A stretch of DNA of 64,000 nucleotides from JAAFHB01 sp942493325. GTDB taxonomy: Bacteria; Bacteroidota; Bacteroidia; Bacteroidales; Prolixibacteraceae. This document shows positions 61,501-64,000 of the stretch, one piece after another. Position 1 is the stretch's first letter. Each line of letters begins with the position of its first letter. The translations under genes were made by a program, and so were the position numbers. Where the stretch lies: positions 6,634,001 to 6,698,000 of the forward strand of contig OW818689.1 of assembly GCA_942493325.1 (NCBI GenBank), given 5' to 3'. A model generated the notes under the pieces. That model searched no databases. It worked only from the letters and a program-made list of their open reading frames with translations, and was not told the DNA's origin.

Positions 61501-64000
61501 CAGTAACCAGCGTTCCGGTTTCAATTACAGTTGTGGCGCCTAACGTTCCTCCGGTTATTTCAATCATTGCTCCGTTACCGGGAGCACAGTTTACAGCCCC
61601 GGCACTGGTTACCATCAATGTCACGGCTACTGATTCCGACGGAACGATTAAAAAAGTTGACTTCTACCAGGGTGATGTTTTTCTTGGAACAGATACCATT
61701 AGTCCGTATTCCTTCACATGGACAGGTGTTGCTGCCGGAAGCTACACAATTAAAGCGGTTGCGACTGATAATTCGGGCGACTCAATAACCAGCACTCCGG
61801 TTTCAATTACTGTTGTTGCGCCTAATGTACCGCCTGTTGTTTCAGTTACCGCTCCGTTACCGGGATCACAGTTTACAGCCCCGGCACTGGTTACCATCAA
61901 TGCCACGGCTACTGATTCCGACGGAACGATTATAAAAGTTGACTTCTACCAGGGTGATGTTTTTCTTGGAACAGATACCATCAGTCCGTATTCTTTTATC
62001 TGGACTGGCGTTGCTGTTGGAAGCTACACAATTAAAGTGGTTGCGACAGATAATGCGGGCGACTCAATCACCAGCGCTCCGGTTACTATTACTGTTGTTG
62101 CACCAAATGTTCCACCGGTTGTTTCAGTTACCGCTCCGTTACCGGGATCACAGTTTACAGCCCCGGCACTGATTTCCATCGATGCTTCGGCTACTGATGA
62201 AGACGGAACGATCAGGAAAGTTGACTTCTACCAGGGTGATGTATTACTCGGAACAGATACCATCAGTCCGTATTCTTTCACCTGGACAGGTGTTGCTGTT
62301 GGAAGTTATACAATTAAAGCGGTTGCAACTGATAATGCGGGCGACTCAATCACCAGCGCTCCGGTTTCAATTACTGTTGTTGCGCCGAACGTTCCACCGG
62401 TTGTTTCAATTACAGCTCCTTTACCGGGAGCACAGTTTACAGCCCCGGCAATGGTTACCATCGATGCTTCGGCTACTGATGAAGACGGAACAATCAGGAA
62501 AGTTGACTTCTACCAGGGTGATGTTTTTCTTGGAACAGATACCATCAGTCCGTATTCTTTTGCATGGACAGGTGTTGCTCCCGGAAGTTATACGATTAAA
62601 GTGGTTGCAACTGATAATTCTGGTGATTCATTAACCAGCGCTCCGGTTTCAATTACTGTTGTTGCACCCAATGTTCCACCGGTTGTTTCAATCATTGCTC
62701 CGTTACCGGGCGCACAGTTTACAGTCCCGGCACTGGTTACCATCAATGCCACGGCTACTGATTCCGACGGAACAATCAGGAAAGTTGACTTCTACCAGGG
62801 TGATGTTTTTCTTGGAACAGATACCATCAGTCCGTATTCTTTCACATGGACAGGTGTTGCTCCCGGGAATTATGCCCTAAAAGCTATTGCGACAGATAAT
62901 TCTGGTGATTCAATAATCAGCGTTCCGGTTTCAATTACTGTTGTTGCGCCGAACGTTCCACCGGTTGTATCAATCACAGCTCCGCTACCGGGCGCACAGT
63001 TTACAGCCCCGGCACTGGTTAGCATCAATGCTTCGGCAACTGATGAGGATGGAACAATCACCAATGTTGATTTTTATAATGGGGAGATCTTACTTGGAAC
63101 AGATACCATTAGTCCGTATTCTTTCCCATGGACAGGTGTTGCTCCTGGAAGTTATGCCATTAAAGCGGTTGCGACTGATAATTCGGGTGATTCAATAACC
63201 AGCGCTCCGGTTACAATTACTGTCATTGCGCCGAACGTTCCACCGGTTGTATCAATTACAGCTCCATTACCGGGAGCACAGTTTATTGCCCCTGCACTGG
63301 TTACCATCAATGCCACGGCTACTGATTCCGACGGAACGATTAAAAAAGTTGACTTCTACCAGGGTGATGTTTTTCTTGGAACAGATACCATCAGTCCGTA
63401 TTCTTTTACCTGGACTGGCGTTGCTGTTGGAAGCTACACAATTAAAGTGGTTGCAACTGATAATTCCGGTGATTCAATAACCAGCACGCCGGTTACCATT
63501 ACTGTTGTTGCGCCCAATGTTCCTCCGGTTATTTCAATTACAGCTCCGTTACCGGGAGCACAGTTTACTGCCCCTGCGACGGTTACCATCAATGCTTCGG
63601 CAACAGATGAAGACGGCACAATCAGGAAAGTTGACTTCTACCAGGGAGATACCTTCCTTGGAACAGATACCATCAGTCCGTATTCTTTTACCTGGACTGG
63701 CGTTGCTGTTGGAAGCTACACCATTAAGGCGATTGCAACTGATAATTCTGGTGATTCAATAACCAGCACGCCGGTTACCATTACTGTTGTTGCGCCAAAC
63801 GTTCCACCAGTTGTATCAATCACAGCTCCGCTACCGGGCGCACAGTTTACAGCCCCGGCAATGGTTACCATCAATGTCACGGCAACTGATTCCGACGGCA
63901 CGATCAGGAAGGTTGACTTCTACCAGGGTGATGTATTACTCGGAACAGATACCATCAGTCCGTATTCTTTCACCTGGACAGGTGTTGCTGTTGGAAGTTA
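58509..64000 (+). CDS. Giant secreted protein: PHP-type metallohydrolase plus at least 15 Ig-like repeats (3' end outside window)
   Basis: The frame is open from ATG 58509 to the window end (more than 1830 codons). Signal peptide MKYLYRFNSLAAILLITCNL, ending near AAQ. Residues about 30-280 are a PHP-like domain of CehA/McbA type: metal ligands in SLHNHSD (His37, His39), GLTDHSD (Asp69, His70), FFNHPGY and GSEDNHFG. A short beta domain follows, then from residue 353 tandem Ig-like domains of 94 residues (typical strands VVSITAPLPG, GTIKKVDFYQGD, LLGTDTISPYSFTWTGVAAG, SYTIKAVATDN). Probably outer-membrane or secreted, with the repeats acting as a stalk and the PHP domain cleaving a phosphoester or related bond. 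The C-terminus, which might show a type IX sorting domain, is not in the window. Confidence 0.88.
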   Translation, partial: MKYLYRFNSLAAILLITCNLAAQPYIGGYNVYYGSLHNHSDVSDGIGTPDEAYNYAKNITHLDFFGLTDHSDLIQGTEWTAMKTAADAYNEPGVFTSFRGFEWTTYPYGHVTVVNSEDYSSSEPPVFNFTDLCDWLDNRECIAFFNHPGYANAEEMEFFHFLTTPNRKIVGMELWTSVRDFSNYYYSDGYFPNDGNKGYFDEALLRNWKIGALGSEDNHFGTWGNLTNSRMAVLANANTREDIYSAIKAKRFYSTLDKNLGLSFQVNGNEMGSTVVPGIYGVVIQASDADGELFTQIQLLKNGEVVNTWTPNSATPEITMNISFANNEYYYIRVRQEDNDEAISSPIWISAGNQFPFAAIINPLTNDVFNSHANIAFDVAATDADGTISQVEFYEGSTLLGTDNTRPYSFIWMDVAAGNYIITAKATDNQGVSVISAPISIVVGDVSNQSPVVSITSPQSGATFTAPGSFTITATASDPDGTIAKVEFYYEGYLVMSDKTSPYTFIGSNIPVGDYTITAKATDNNGSSTTSSPITIHVIEPNEPPSVSISAPETGSTFPSPAFIVIDATATDADGSIAKVDFYKGDSLLGTDHLYPYSFAWADVTTGVYTITAKATDNLGVVSVSAPVGITVGVVPNQFPVVSISSPVSGTIFTAPASIVVEATAADSDGMIKKVDFYQGDTLLGTDTISPYSINWTDVSVGSYMLTAVATDDEASTTTSNPINIVVVSNQPPVVTITGPSGGAIFTTPVSVFMQVSATDFDGTIKKVDFYQGDILLGTDTISPYSFTWTGVAAGSYTIKAIATDNAGDSITSAPVSITVVAPNVPPVVSITAPLPETVFTAPTSLTIDAIATDDDGIIARVDFYQGSTLLGWDISSPYSFTWTDVAIGSYTITARASDNHGALVTSAPVVISVNAPNIPPVVSITGPLPGVLFTSPASITIDATATDADGIITRVDFYNGETLLGSDITNSYSFTWTGVAAGSYILKAVATDNSGDSVTSVPVSITVVAPNVPPVISIIAPLPGAQFTAPALVTINVTATDSDGTIKKVDFYQGDVFLGTDTISPYSFTWTGVAAGSYTIKAVATDNSGDSITSTPVSITVVAPNVPPVVSVTAPLPGSQFTAPALVTINATATDSDGTIIKVDFYQGDVFLGTDTISPYSFIWTGVAVGSYTIKVVATDNAGDSITSAPVTITVVAPNVPPVVSVTAPLPGSQFTAPALISIDASATDEDGTIRKVDFYQGDVLLGTDTISPYSFTWTGVAVGSYTIKAVATDNAGDSITSAPVSITVVAPNVPPVVSITAPLPGAQFTAPAMVTIDASATDEDGTIRKVDFYQGDVFLGTDTISPYSFAWTGVAPGSYTIKVVATDNSGDSLTSAPVSITVVAPNVPPVVSIIAPLPGAQFTVPALVTINATATDSDGTIRKVDFYQGDVFLGTDTISPYSFTWTGVAPGNYALKAIATDNSGDSIISVPVSITVVAPNVPPVVSITAPLPGAQFTAPALVSINASATDEDGTITNVDFYNGEILLGTDTISPYSFPWTGVAPGSYAIKAVATDNSGDSITSAPVTITVIAPNVPPVVSITAPLPGAQFIAPALVTINATATDSDGTIKKVDFYQGDVFLGTDTISPYSFTWTGVAVGSYTIKVVATDNSGDSITSTPVTITVVAPNVPPVISITAPLPGAQFTAPATVTINASATDEDGTIRKVDFYQGDTFLGTDTISPYSFTWTGVAVGSYTIKAIATDNSGDSITSTPVTITVVAPNVPPVVSITAPLPGAQFTAPAMVTINVTATDSDGTIRKVDFYQGDVLLGTDTISPYSFTWTGVAVGS
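59565..64000 (+). repeat. 282-bp tandem repeats encoding Ig-like domains
   Basis: Unit starts lie near 59565, 59851, 60133, 60418, 60697, 60980 and then every 282 bp to about 63800, giving 15 full units and a partial one. The first few have diverged. Units from about 61540 on are nearly identical in DNA, with blocks such as ggaacagataccatcagtcc shared exactly, indicating recent duplication or gene conversion. The array continues past the window end. Confidence 0.92.

Noticed and set aside
59800..63762. Many short + strand ORFs with Leu/Arg-rich repetitive products
   Set aside because: They are out-of-frame shadows of the Ig-like repeat array. The true frame from 58509 is open throughout.

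Overview
The window looks like a chromosomal segment of a Bacteroidota bacterium, probably Bacteroidales or Marinilabiliales. Supporting this are an Oar/SusC-type TonB-dependent receptor, a DUF4139 protein carrying a SusC-like segment, an ECF sigma / Spy-like operon, TANNTTTG-type -7 promoter elements before hisS, ychF, nadA and galM, and a general lack of Shine-Dalgarno sequences before the housekeeping genes. No rRNA, tRNA, transposase, integrase or CRISPR array was seen.

Layout. 1-3784: 3' part of an RND efflux pump gene and its overlapping TolC-like partner. 4255-6140: a DUF4139 gene broken by one frameshift. 6141-8375: repeat-rich DNA, a DUF2293 gene, and an AbiEii-type nucleotidyltransferase toxin with its partner, followed by a decayed copy of the DUF2293 3' end. 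8377-15617: a minus-strand signalling operon (CheR, CheB, a 1355-residue hybrid kinase with eleven 21-residue repeats, and a REC-kinase-REC hybrid).

16553-27799 is the most unusual part. It is a co-directional accessory block encoding a two-TM coiled-coil protein, a TPR-CHAT protease, a caspase-family (C14) protein, a membrane-anchored TPR-CHAT protease, two small or broken ORFs and a patatin-like lipase, and it is closed by a strong terminator at 27961-27991. Most of these genes have clear Shine-Dalgarno sequences, unlike their neighbours, which suggests horizontal transfer. Three caspase-clan proteases together with a membrane protein and a phospholipase fit a protease-triggered abortive-infection or cell-death system. 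That role is inferred from domains and gene order.

28200-58508 is mostly core metabolism: mnmE, a PPK2 kinase, a YebC regulator, a zinc/manganese-type ABC transporter whose ATPase carries an N-terminal DUF1893 domain, and a four-gene operon of KamA radical SAM enzyme, two ATP-grasp ligases and a GNAT (a likely beta-amino-acid or peptide pathway). Then come a branched-chain aminotransferase, an LRR-like lipoprotein, nadA, a TonB-dependent receptor, hisS, an ECF sigma / anti-sigma / Spy-like operon, ychF, a glucosaminidase, a cyclopropane-fatty-acid synthase-like enzyme, aldose 1-epimerase and a TAT-exported Gfo/Idh/MocA oxidoreductase. Intergenic spaces carry several families of short repeats and at least two gene remnants.

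58509-64000 is the 5' part of a very large secreted protein. It has a PHP-type (CehA/McbA-like) metallohydrolase domain followed by at least fifteen 94-residue Ig-like repeats, and it runs off the window end.
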